Of a stretch of DNA of 64,000 bases, positions 23,101 through 34,775 are shown piece after piece; the stretch's first letter is position 1, and each line of letters begins with the position of its first letter. The position numbers were made by a program, and so were the translations under genes. The stretch comes from Membranipora membranacea (taxonomy: Eukaryota; Bryozoa; Gymnolaemata; Cheilostomatida; Membraniporidae): contig OU612068.1 in NCBI GenBank assembly GCA_914767715.1, positions 15,066,001 to 15,130,000 on the forward strand. The letters are read 5' to 3'. Below the pieces are notes generated by a model that was not told the DNA's origin, did not search any database, and saw only the letters and a program-made list of their open reading frames with translations.

Positions 23101-25708
23101 GCTCAAATAGCTGCAATTGGGAGATGTCACTTGCAGGCATTTGAGCCCTTAACTAGTGACCACAGTAAGGCTTTGGTCTGTTCCTATGTACCAGATTTAT
23201 CCCACATATTTTGCAAAATATCAGATTGTCTTCTTGTTCCAAGATGACCAACACCATCCCTGAGATGATCATTATTTTGTCAGGAATCTTTAATAGAAGG
23301 AGTGACACAGGTCTACTCGGCTGTACATGGTGTATCTCAGTGTATAGAGGCGCATACTACCACCTTTGTTACCCACAAGTTTACGGGTAATATACATGAA
23401 TCAGTAGTGTTATGTGCTGCCTCTAGGCTACTAGAATCTCTCAATGGCAGGGTATGTTTATAGTGTGTCTTTCTCATCAAGTTGAAAAGTTTTGCCCTCA
23501 TTAAGAATATTGTGCAATTTATAATTGGTGACGGTTTGCGTGCTCGATTAGCATGCTAAGTGAACATTGCCTGCCCTGCTTTCTGCCGCCTCACTCGTTA
23601 TCCTATCTAAGATTTTAAGAGCGATGAGCCATGTTACGATACGCCTGAGGGCTGAAACACCGCCTACTGATTGCACGTATATCTGGGCCCTGGTTTAAAG
23701 CACGGTGCAAGAGAGCACAGAAGTGACAAGACTGATACTGATATAGTCAGTATATAATAGATGATATCCTATTCTCCAGGTGCACACTATAGAGTTTGCA
23801 TCAGCTGTATTGGGCAGTAGTCTTACTCGATTCTCTACATCTGATCTGAAGTTCTCCACTAGTACTACAAGGCCTCATAAAGCTTCAGATGGTATTAAAA
23901 TGTCTGATAAACAGAATATGGATTTCCCTGTTTGTTTACAAGTAAGTGAACATCAATTATGACAGTAAAGACTGATAGGATAGAAAATATTTTTTAGTTC
24001 TCATTCATATATGTTTCTATAATGTATTAAATGATGAAATAAGCTCATAGTTATTGGGTCTATCTGAGTAAACAACTCTCTTATAGAGATAGGGCTTATA
24101 ACTTGGGTAACATAGAGGATGACAAAGCACTCCTGATTAAGATAAATACATGGTTCACGTTATTTGTTATGCTTCATGTGAGATTCTGGTTTTTAGGCAG
24201 ATGCAAGTCATGGAGTACTGTATATTGTTACCAAATACGGGAGGTTATATCTAGCAGAAATGGAATCAGCAACTGTTCTCGCTCAGATACAAATTTGCTT
24301 CAGCATCAGTTTCTGTAGTGCTCTTGATTCACTTTCATATCTCACTGTAATCAGTAAAGCTAGTCAGGTAGGAATTCCACAGTCTGTTGAACCTGCCAAG
24401 TGGCTGCTTGCTGATCATATTAAGAAACTGGGCGGCCAAATTGGATGCTATTAAGGGAACAGAGCTATTAATTGTTCTGTAGACGTTAAACCACTGCTGC
24501 CACAGCTGGGCTTTGCCTGGCATAGCCACCAGTCAAAAATTTAAATAGAGAGTTGTGGCATCAAACCATCTAGCCAGTAGTTTAGCATGGAGTTGTATGA
24601 GCTCTCAAAATGTAGGGAGTTTCTTCTTCCCCAGCCATTCTCCATTAGTGATGACAAAAGTTGACCCTGACCAATCAGGTGCCTTTAAAATCTAGCTGAG
24701 ATCCAACATTAATAAAAGTGTTGGATCTCAGCTAGATTTTAAAGGCACCTGACTGGTGGCTCCGCTGGGCAAAGCCCAACTGTGTCAGCAGTGGTTTAAA
24801 GTAGACATTCTCTAGACTCGCTCTCACCTCTTGCAGCTGTTGTTGTCAAAGAGCATGGTATTCTACAATGTTTTTTTGTTACTGTGATTTCTGTTTGTAA
24901 TACACACCTCATTGTTACTCTAAAATACCTATTTTACCCATGGGTTTCAATTTGAGTTGTATTCTCTAAATTAAAAATAATGTAAAAAAAGTGCCCAGAT
25001 TAGAGTTTCAACTCTGTTGTCTGAAGTGGGGAGCAAGATCCTCAACCAGTATCCCTAGTAAACCTCATTGCTCTATGCAAGGTAAAGATTGTTTTAATGC
25101 TAATATACTTCATTTTATTGCAACTCTCCACTATGTGTCATTTATGTTATATTAAAATGTGACAAAAAAGTAATATCCCTTTACAGCACTTCTGCTCAGG
25201 CCGTTATTATTCACACTTGAAACCTGATCCTACAGATGTAAATTGACATTTGAAATCTGAATATCTAGTTCTCATAAGTTTTACATCCCTCCATTCCAGA
25301 CATTTCAGTTTCAGTTATCATATGGATGGCCCAATATTACAACTTCTGAATTTCGGTTTAAAATCAATGCGATTGAGTGAGATAACATTGAAGCCTTAGC
25401 AAAGTCTCAGTGACGTGCCACTGTTGAACTTCTTGGCTCCTCATACTACAGTGCATTTAGAGACTAAGGTATTGTGTTTTAGAATTTCTTGCTTATGACC
25501 AAAGACAGCACACACTCGTAGTTATTAGTTCTATATACTGTGAGGATATTGTTTTTGGCTACAGGTGCTCAGAATATCTATAGATTGGCTACTTTTAATT
25601 AAACATGTGCGGAACGTGCTCAATCGTCCTGATCTTGCCACAAGATTACAGAATTGCCGCGGTATGGAAAATGTAGATCTTTTGCACTCACTCAACATCG
25701 GAGATTAA
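20106..25708 (+). CDS. Stand-alone clathrin heavy chain terminal-domain paralogue
   Basis: Nine exons join in phase with good splice sites: 20106-20144, 21257-21409, 21651-21750, 22123-22275, 22703-22827, 23284-23451, 23780-23941, 24197-24367 and 25565-25708, giving 404 aa. The product aligns along its length with residues 1 to about 380 of the complete clathrin heavy chain in this window. Matched blocks include AKPIIALK (family ASKVIALK), VLQVYNF (TLQIFNI), EVVFWKWVNEETIMMVTE, HYRWFTITGLL, LYIVTKYGRLYLAEME ([12 protein letters not shown]) and NRPDLATRL (NNPDLALRI). A TAA stop follows just after the propeller-linker junction, so the leg and trimerisation parts are absent. Several intron positions match those of the neighbouring full gene (after codon 13-14, inside the ALK|A codon, before VL..). 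The absence of stops and frameshifts argues for a functional gene, though a young pseudogene is possible. Role unknown: perhaps an adaptor-binding decoy or regulator. Confidence 0.82.
20324..20834. mobile_element. Fold-back MITE, arms of about 185 bp
   Basis: The left arm (AGGACCACAGCAATATATAG, then CTGGCAGCTAGTTCTGCAGT) is repeated in reverse at the right end. The arms cover about 20331-20515 and 20645-20828. Non-coding, in intron 1 of the clathrin-like gene. I could not settle a target duplication. Confidence 0.8.
22500..22702. repeat. Duplicated splice acceptor and 27-bp inverted repeat
   Basis: Two copies of ACAGCTCATTTGACTAGTC ... AAATAATTTTAG end at 22621 and 22702. The second abuts exon 5 of the clathrin-like gene. 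Between and before them lies an inverted pair containing GCAGCACCGTATACAA. Confidence 0.85.
23099..23148. repeat. 50-bp hairpin flanked by TTAA
   Basis: GGGCTCAAATAGCTGCAA pairs with TTGCAGGCATTTGAGCCC, and TTAA lies on both sides (23095-23098 and 23149-23152). It may be a minimal piggyBac-type footprint or MITE. It lies in an intron of the clathrin-like gene. Confidence 0.7.
24479..24807. mobile_element. Fold-back MITE with nested perfect hairpin
   Basis: The outer arms share TTAAACCACTGCTG and GGGCTTTGCC blocks in reverse orientation. Inside is a 33-bp perfect inverted repeat (24676-24708 and 24719-24751) beginning CAGGTGCCTTTAAAATCTAG. It lies in the last intron of the clathrin-like gene. 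Confidence 0.85.
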
Positions 25709-26314
25709 AGCAACGATTTCATAGACACTGATTGTGCAATTCTATATCATAGTCTCTCTTCCTTACCATGATTTTATTTGGAGGTTAGTGGTTGTGATCA
25801 ATACAGTGATAACTACATTTATAATCTTTACCAAATGTCATGTTTTTACCACAGGTTTCCCAAATGCTCGGAACATTTCAGATGTCAACATTGTATTATT
25901 TTGTATTACATTTATGTATATGCGCTTTCAGTTCTCTCCAACCAATATCACTTGTTGTTGATTGGGATCTGGCCAGTACAGACCCCCACATGTTAAACTT
26001 TTCACGACAATGTTAATTTTTGCCTTTTAATGCAATGATCTTCTTTTAATTGTTTATGTTACTCTGTAGTTAGATCAGTATTACCTTTATAATATATACT
26101 CTATAGTTATATTCCTACAAGCACTTGAAATATATCTTTTTGACCATGATCTTCTCACCCTAAAAAAAGAGCGTGCAGATAGTTTTTGGTTAACTGGACG
26201 TTCACCTTTATATCGGAGTTGACAGAATCAGGCAATTGGAATATAGTGGGGGACTTGTGGTTTATTATTCAAGGTGGGCACCAGCCCATCGTGTTGGGAG
26301 TTTTCCACTCAATA

Positions 26315-26822
26315 GACAGTTTTCTGAGCTCTTATTTATGCCTCGATTTGGAGTTGTCCTCTCTCCAGTTTGGTACTTTTAACCCATGCCGCATAGGAAA
26401 AACCTGCTGAAAGAGGGTTATCTTGAAAACCGCTTATGATAGGATAAAAATGATTTTTGATTCAGAGTCTGCACCATTGAAAACCCTGTGAGACAGGGTT
26501 TCCAAATCATTGGAGGCTTGAATGTTGATAAATCTTAATTTTAGTGACGAAACTCATGAAAAATTCTGCCAAATTGTCCGCAAAACAGGCAAAAAATGCT
26601 AAAATTGACTATCCAATTACTAAAATTATTTCTCAAACTATGTCCATATGAGTTTTCAATGTTGCAGATTCTGAATCAAAAATAATTTTTATCCTTTTAT
26701 AAGCGGTTTTCAAGATAACCCTCTTTTCAGCAGGTTTTTCCTATGGGGCGTGGGTTAAAAGTACCAAACTGGAGAGAGCACAACTCCGAATTCAGGCCTT
26801 AATCGGAGCTCAGAAAACTGTC
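26315..26822. mobile_element. 508-bp MITE, second complete copy
   Basis: It has the same termini and interior as 14362-14870, with TA on each side (26313-26314 and 26823-26824). The two copies are nearly identical in length. Confidence 0.9.
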
Positions 26823-27404
26823 TATCGACTTGAAGTGCGTCCTGACAAATATTCTCCTTGCAATCTATATTGATTTGATAGGAAAATGGTGGTGGAGAAG
26901 GTGCAAATTACTTGAGGTTGCGTTACCTCTGCCTAAAATGCTCCAGCTGTCATTCAAATCTCACGAGTATGTGTCATTTATGATCAGTAATTGAGTAATG
27001 CTTGTTTTAGAATTTGACAAATTTTTCTAAGGACTTACAAGTACCAATATGACTTCATGGAGTGGTGGTTAAATAAACAGTATTTCAAATTGATATGTCA
27101 TTCCAGTAGATTATTTTGTCAGTAATCAGTTGTCTGCTTCACAACAATGAGGGGACAAAGGCAACAAAATTATTATTATCATTCACCTTTTATTTGGCGG
27201 TCTCATAACTCACAACTCACAACTTCGAGTTACAACTGACAAGATTGGATTTGATATGAATATATATATTTATATATATCAGTGCGTGTGATGCAGAATC
27301 TAGGAGTCTTTAGTTAACTGATACCAGTGAACATGGTAACCTATGAATATGACATGTTATTTTGTTGCGATGTAAAACTGCAAGAAAACAATGTAAAAAT
27401 AACA

Positions 27405-28672
27405 TACCTGAGGAGTCTCCTGATTTGGTAGGGAGGCTCCCAGTTTTAAGGGGTTTGTTCCACCCCCTCCCTATCTCCCTTTTTTCAACTTCCTTTGTTC
27501 AGAAAGTTTTCGAAGCTATATGTTTCCCCAACCCCACAGTACATATACCTATGTATTTCCTTTACCATTACTGGTTGTATGCAGCTATTCGATATCTTTA
27601 CCTTTTACAACTAGATCATGGGTGGGCAACCTTTTCTTGAAAAAGGCCACATTTTACGCCGGCTCAACACAAAAGGCCGCAACATATCTTTTAGGGATAA
27701 AATTGGAACTTGAGTAGCAATTTTGGCACTTCCTATGTAAAAACCAAGACAGATTTACGTCTAAAAACTGCAGTATGTTGCAAAAACTCAGCAGAAATAC
27801 TGGTTTATCTAATCTTCTTGAGTTTTGTGATGTCATGTTACCTCATGATTTGATTGTGTACATGTCTGTATCCCCATGTTTCATGTGTATGACAAAGTGC
27901 AGGGTGGGTGCGGGAGGGGTTTAAAGTGTAAATAAAGTTCATACAGGACTGTGTTGATGGAGAAGGAAGTATTTTCGCGGAGGGAAAAAAAATCTTTTTG
28001 ATATTTTTTTTGTCCTGTCAAAATTTTCACCTTACAGCTCCCGCCTTCTCTCAAAGGAGGGAAATTTTCACAATGATTGTGAAATGAAGAATTCAATAAG
28101 GAACATTTCAGCCATAATGCAGGAGCACTTGTCACAAAGGGTGTTTTTGTGAGACTGTTTTGCAAAAAAAATAAATTACTATAATGAAACTTGTAACTTT
28201 AACGTCCAAAAGGTCACTGTTTTGTGTTATATCGAAAACAACAACAACAACTTGATAAAGTAGTAAGAGTGGCTGGGAAGCTTAGCTACATGCATACTAC
28301 AGAATGGCCACTATTTAGAAATATCTTGAGCTTATAAAGCGCTATGCATACTTGGTTCTCCACATAAAAAAAGGGGAATCAAAATTAATGTATAAAAAGT
28401 TTTACAGGCATAAGGCCACAATTAGGCCGCAAAATATTACCCATTAGGCCGCACTGGCAAAAAGGCCGCAGGTTGCCCACAGCTGAACTAGATCATTCAT
28501 AAAATCAGGTAACATGACGCAATTCATATTATGAAAGCTCAAGTCTAAGCTTAGAAATAAGACGAAGGAGGGCAGAATTGCAACTGCAATGCGGGACGCA
28601 GGGTGGTACTCAGGGCCGGGAGTTCGCCCGCGGGTACCTCCTGATTTCTGGGTCTGCTAACTTGTCATGTAT
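27405..28672 (+). mobile_element. Interspersed element (copy 2), split by an hAT insertion
   Basis: The parts 27405-27616 and 28494-28672 together match the element at 1326-1745 on the other strand, from ACATACCTGA to AACTTGTCATGT. The inner 869 bp are a later hAT-type insertion. Confidence 0.7.
27617..28485. mobile_element. Non-autonomous hAT element, 869 bp
   Basis: The ends CATGGGTGGGCAACC and GGTTGCCCACAGCTG form terminal inverted repeats starting with CA. The flanks are identical 8-mers, AACTAGAT (27609-27616 and 28486-28493). The interior is rich in AAAGGCCGCA-type motifs near both ends and has no transposase. Termini of this kind are familiar in the hAT/Charlie group. Confidence 0.92.
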
Positions 28673-29164
28673 GGAAAATATTAGCAGCAAAGCATCTCTG
28701 CAGAGAAACATTAACTTTCAAAAATCCATTAAAATAATTGAGCTAACAGCGAAGCCTTAGGTATCACTGATATATGAAAAGTGGTGGATGGGATAATCTA
28801 CACACCTATTAGAGTCAATGAACTCCATTGGTTCTACTATTACTCTCATTCACACAAATTACTGCTCATAATAATAGGCATGGATCAACTCTGCCTTGCA
28901 AAGATTCTGTCTGTTGCACAAGAATATCACAGAGATGATTTTCTCTCATGCAGTTATTTTTACTGTGCTGTATTAAAGACTTTTCGTGTCGATTCCCTCC
29001 TGTCATAATATCATATAATTATTTGAAACTGACCCGTTTTCGTTTGTCCTGTCTTCTGATGATAATTATTTGATGCTTTTATTATTTTCATCAATGAATT
29101 CTTCTTAAAACTGTGAATGTGAATGATATTGTGGCAATAAACATGAATTTATATTTCTAAGAGG

Positions 29165-29276
29165 CATTATGTAAAACACCATTTTCATTCGAGTCTTTTT
29201 TATGTTTCACAATGACAGATCAGTACCAACAAGCAATCAAACTTGGCTCTTCACTTTTATATGAATTTAAGAAGCT
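29165..29276 (+). pseudogene. Copied fragment of PSMD11 exon 4 with flanking intron
   Basis: About 112 bases are nearly identical to the reverse complement of 14241-14357. They cover the end of PSMD11 intron 3, the acceptor and about 60 bases of exon 4 ([16 protein letters not shown] region), with one visible substitution before similarity ends. Because intron sequence is included, this is a DNA-level duplication and not a processed copy. It is too short to encode anything. Confidence 0.92.
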
Positions 29277-29793
29277 CTCTGAGATCTGAATTCTAACTCT
29301 ATAAGGGAACTGACAAGTGTAGATGCTTTATAGTCATATATGAAATAGCTGACTCCATCATAGTCTGCTAATATGTATGTATATATACACAAATAAGGTC
29401 AAATGAAGGTATGGTATTTAGGTGAGAATGTTTCCTCCTGGGAAGTTGGCCTTCTTGATTGATTAAAATACACACAAGAGGGCAGGCCATATATACCAGT
29501 GAACTCTGCCAAAAACGACACTGTCAATTATGTCATGGTGTGGCTGAGGCTATGTTTGTCACATGGGTGCATGGGTCCATGAAGGTTTGGTGACGGTAGA
29601 GTATGTCTTGTTCAGCTTGTTGGTAATTGAGCCCTGTAATAAGTTGGCTATATTCAGTGTGGGGTCTATTGTGCGTTGGGATGATCTGTTCCTCAGAGCG
29701 GTGTTACAAAATATGTCAACTTCTGAACGATTTTAAAAAAGGAGTATAATGAGGTAATGGCTGACTATATATAATGGTATTATATCAAATGCG

Positions 29794-30037
<244 letters not shown>

Positions 30038-30105
30038 CATTCATACACCTTCTTTCTTTCTGTCTTTTTAAAATTCGGCTTTCCTCTGTAGATTGACGAA
30101 GTTAA

Positions 30106-31228
30106 CGTGATATATCACTTTTTAAAACTTTTTAATATTGTATTGGGGATCATGTCTAATAGTTATTTTCACAGTTGAAACCTCCCAAATATTTGACGTT
30201 GAGTTGCAGTGACCACTGAAAGTTCATTTTGGGGCAAAAGGTGCCCTTTTTAAATTGAGCCCTATTTTTTTGCTTTCACCATATAGAGGAGGCATGGCAC
30301 TAACTGGAGGAGTGACATTTTAGTGAAACTTCATATTTTTAGGCCTCCTGTCTTTGAGACTTAAACTTGATTTTTGCAATAGTAAAAGGGCCATTTTTGA
30401 CCACTCATTACATGTGACCCCAATAATGCAGAAACTAAAATTTCCAATTTATTATACCATTTTGGTCTTGCACTGTCACTTCCATCAATAATCTTACCAG
30501 ATTACAGATCCTGGTTGTTACAACTGTAACAAATAATAACCCATATTTTCACTAATTTAGGACAAAATTTTTCAGCCAAAAATCAGAAATTCAGAAATAT
30601 GTCAATCAAATTTGTTGTCAGCATGGTGAACAGCAAGAGATTGTCTTGATTTCGATCGAAGCGATTATTGATTATGGCTTTACATCTTGAGATATTTGGA
30701 TTTTTGTGGCTAAACTAGCTTTATTTTCCAAAACATGCACTCCTTTCCAGCCAAAAAACTGAAAATAGGTTAAACAACATGTCATACACACCAGCTTACA
30801 TTACACCAAAGATTATAAATACTGTCATAAATAGTCATTGATTACACTAGAGAGTATTTCCGAGGTTTTGATGTGGCATTTGATGATAAAATCAATAGTA
30901 GAGAAGTTATGAGCATAAACATTTCTCTCTCGATGCTAAACAATCGCCCAAAAAAGGTGATCCATTGTTGCACACAATGTGCTTTGCATGTAATACTGCA
31001 TAGATTTTCATCACGCTTTTGCATAACGTAATTTACTGCATCATTTTGCCCATTGCTGCCTATATGTTTTCAATGTATTTTAGTTGATGTACAATTAATC
31101 AAGTTATAAACATGCGGTTTAAAATAAATTGGGATATTAAATATAAGTCAGACTTCAAGCAACGTGTCAGTGAAAGAATTTTTGAGATGGGACAAGTAGT
31201 TCCTGAGAAACTGAAAATATATATCACG
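30106..31228. mobile_element. TTAA-flanked element, piggyBac-like MITE
   Basis: The termini CGTGATATAT and ATATATCACG are flanked by TTAA at 30102-30105 and 31229-31232. The 1123-bp interior has no transposase frame. TTAA duplication is the hallmark of piggyBac integration, but the ends are short, so the class is an inference. Confidence 0.65.
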
Positions 31229-31960
31229 TTAAGGGTTAAATAAAAATATTTGTAACATCAAATGAGCGTATCAGTGTCTAGTATATCCTACCGGTTGGCT
31301 CGCAACAAGCAACTAAATATCCGGCCCGCACTGCCGTGGCAAACCTATCCCCCACAATCATTGTCTGATTTGATATCATTTACATAAATCGCAGCTCAAA
31401 TTCTTTAATAGCCAATGGCAATTAAACCTATGTTGCATAGATTCACTCAGCATACAAAAGCGCATGTTGCAGTGGATGATTGTAGAATGAAAACAGGATG
31501 TAAAAAATTTGATATTAATTTCGTACAGGCCAAAATATTTTACACGGGTTGTATATTTCATATAAATGATTACCAATAGTGGATATCTGGTTTCACTCTA
31601 TATTTGATATGAACGTAAACCCCATCAGATATTCGTCCATAAAGTTTGTCAAATGTACGGTTAGACTAGGAACAGGAAATAGCAGTATAAGAGAAGAGAT
31701 TATTAAGGTAGGATGAAAACATATAAAATATATAGTCTCAATGATACAGTGTTTATACTATTTAAGGATTCATTTTGGATTGTGCAGTGGTTCAACAGGC
31801 TCCCTATCGGTTAAAAAGTCTAGGCTGGATGATGATTGGCTATTCCTTTAAATAGTTACAGTGGGAATTGTACACATGCTTGATTGTAAAACCAGAGTGG
31901 TCCATGGATTGAAGCAGTTGTACCAAGGAGTTCTCTGTAACTCCCTGGTTGTACAGAGAT

Positions 31961-32000
31961 TGTATTGTATTGCATTGCATTGCATTGTATTGTATTGTAT
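31961..32000. repeat. Pentamer repeat (TTGTA/TTGCA)n
   Basis: A short array of TGTAT and TGCAT pentamers, similar to the TATTGTATTGTATTG tracts in the adjacent 183-bp array. Confidence 0.8.
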
Positions 32001-32268
32001 AAACATCCAAATCAAAATGTATGGTGTTTGACCAAGATGAGTTAGACCATACACAATTGAAGGAGAGAAGAGAATATTTATAAATTTGTGATAAGCATGA
32101 GGTTTTCTTTGCATTGAACCATATAAGAAAGACATTAAATGTCTTTGAACTGTTTTTGAACAGATTGAAAGAGATGCAAAAAGTACCCCTTCATACTTTA
32201 ACAGTTGTTTGAGTCAGCATTTCACAGCGACTGCCATGGATGAATTGATGCCCGCACCATTTCCAAGC

Positions 32269-33400
32269 GATCATAACTCCTGTTCTAGTTGTAGGAGGAT
32301 CTTCATATTGTGGCATTTGAATAATGCCAAGAAGGCCATCAACTGGTTACAGTTTGAAAGAATTCCGATGAATTTTGAATTTTTCAATTTTTGGACATTG
32401 GCGTATTGTATTGTATTTTGTTTTGTATGCTACTTTTTTGAACTTCCGAGTGATCATTACTCTTGTTCTAGTGGTAGTAGGATCCTCATATTGTGGCATT
32501 TGAATAAGGCCAACGAGGCTATCAACTGTTTACAGATTGAAAAAATTCCGATGAATTTTGAATTTTTCAATTTTTGGACGCTGGCGTATTGTATTGTGTT
32601 GTATGCTACTTTTTTGAACTTCCGAGTGATCATTACTCTTGTTCTAGTGGTAGTAGGATCCTCATATTGTGGCATTTGAATAAGGCCAAGAAGGCCATCA
32701 ACTGGTTACAGTTTGAAAGAATTCCGATGAATTTTGAATTTTTCAATTTTTGGACATTGGCGTATTGTATTGTATTGTGTTTTGTATGCTACTTTTTGGA
32801 ACTTCCGAGTGATCATTACTCTTGTTCTAGTGGTAGTAGGATCCTCATATTGTGGCATTTGAATAATGCCAAGGAGGCCATCAACTGGTTACAGTTTGAA
32901 AGAATTCTGATGAATTTTCAATTTTTCAATTTTTGGACATTGGCGTATTGTATTGTATTGTGTTTTGTATGCTACTTTTTGGAACTTCCGAGTGATCATT
33001 ACTCTTGTTCTAGTGGTAGTAGGATCTTCATATTGTGGCCTTTGATTAAGGCTAAGGAGGCCATCAATTGGTTACAGTTTGAAAAAATTCCGATGAATTT
33101 TTGTCTGTCGGCGTATTGTACGGTTTTTATATGAAGAAATGATCACAACTCCTGTTCTTATTGTAGTAGGATCTTAATATTGTGGCATTTGAATGATGCC
33201 AAGGAGGCCATCAACTGGTTAGGGAATGAAAGAATTCCGATGAGTTTTAAAATTCTTGAATTTTTGGACGTTGACGTATCACGAAAAAGTGATCATAACT
33301 CCTGTTCCAGTTGTAGTACTATCTTAATAATGTGGCATTTGAATGAGGCCGAGGAGGCCATCAACTGGTTAGAGATTGGAAGAATTAGCGTTTTACTCTT
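32269..33400. repeat. Satellite-like array, about 183-bp unit, seven copies
   Basis: Units begin GATCATAACTCCTGTTCTAG or a close variant at 32269, 32452, 32628, 32811, 32994, 33138 and 33291. The spacing is mostly 183 bp, with 176, 144 and 153 bp exceptions. Because 183 is 61 codons, long open frames appear on the plus strand (32209-32679 and 32574-33134), and the minus strand is also open for part. No signal peptide, domain or splice structure is evident, so I treat it as a repeat and not a gene. Confidence 0.85.
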
Positions 33401-34380
33401 TCATTAGACCGATAGCTTTACTGGACACACTATCAGAGCTATGTGGTATGTAGTATAACTCTCCACAGATACTCCATACCAACAATGTTTAGATCATTCA
33501 TAACAAGCCCTTCACTTGACGAGGGATAAGTTGTTATTGTGACTCACCCTAGCTTACTTAAGCCAGTCAATCTCATTGTTAAGCCTAGCCTCTCCGCTAA
33601 ATAATATCTGAGACCAGTTTGGCAGCACACAGAGTAGAGAAGTACTATCCTGACTGATCTACTGCTGTACTTTTTCCATCTCGTTACAGGAAATCAGTGT
33701 GATAAAGAAGTTCTGTTTTGTTTTTGAAGCTATGAGCTGGGATTGTTCCTGAGCCGTCTGCTTTATGGATCTGGAAATGAGTACAGAAATTAAATAAGGT
33801 TTACACAAGCTACATCACAGATGGTAAACATAGGTACACAGATACATATGTATGTTACATTTAGTTACTGTGATTACTATGACAAACTGGCTCTAGAAAA
33901 AGACGTAACAAATCTTCTGGACTGCTTTGTTGGTGTTATCATCTGTGGGGCCTGTAACAATAATTGTGCAAAATTTGCAGGAGACGAAATGATGGCTTAG
34001 TAATATTTACTCCACCGCATTTCTTTATAACAACTTCCTCCCTCTGCTAGGTAACTAAACTCTAGCCAGTTATCACTCATCCAGGGTATGTAATGTAGCG
34101 CGTCTCTATTATAGCTTTGAACAGCACAAACAGACTGCAATTTTGAGAAAATCAAGGAAAAATCCTTGGTGCCAATATATCCTCGGTGCCATTATTTGAT
34201 TACCCTATCCAATAACCTGTTGAAAAGCAATGGTAAGAAATAATTCAGATTCCTGGTTTCAGTTTACACATTGTAGGGTAATTCATGTGGTGTAAGTAAA
34301 GCTTATCTTTACATAGTTACCTTATTCATGAGTTGTCTACAAAGAACCAGGCTGCAGATTTGTTTTATCATAGGATCTGT

Positions 34381-34775
34381 GTGGTTAACAGGTAACCTCT
34401 GAGGTTAACAGGTAACCTCTGAGGTTAACAGGTAACCTCTGAGGTTAACAGGTAACCTCTGAGGTTAACAGGTAACCTCTGTGGTTAACAGGTAACCTCT
34501 GAGGTTAACAGGTAACCTCTGTGGTTAAGAGTTAACCTCTGTAGTGAATAGGATCTGTGTGGTTAACAGGTAACCTCTGTAGGGAATAGGATCTGTGTGG
34601 TTAACAGGTAACCTCTGTAGTGAATAGGATCTGTGTGGTTAACAGGTAACCTCTGTAGTGAATAGGATCTGTGTGGTTAACAGGTAACCTCTGTAGGGAA
34701 TAGGATCTGTGTGGTTAACAGGTAACCTCTGTAGGGAATAGGATCTGTGTGGTTAACAGGCAACCTCTGTAGGGA
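34381..34775. repeat. Compound minisatellite, 20-bp then about 40-bp unit
   Basis: About seven copies of GGTTAACAGGTAACCTCTGA pass into about six copies of a longer unit, in which the same core is joined to TAGGGAATAGGATCTGTGT. The core GGTTAACAGGTAACC is itself near-palindromic. Confidence 0.95.

Noticed and set aside
25306-25380. Extra exon of the clathrin-like gene (open stretch after CAG ending in TGA)
   Set aside because: It does not resemble clathrin. Exon 8 joins the 25565 exon directly in frame and matches the family there.
33690-33775. Minus-strand terminal exon after a good acceptor
   Set aside because: No upstream exons or known protein could be found.
34381-34775. CRISPR-like array
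   Set aside because: The repeats are contiguous without unique spacers and the genome is eukaryotic, so this is a minisatellite.
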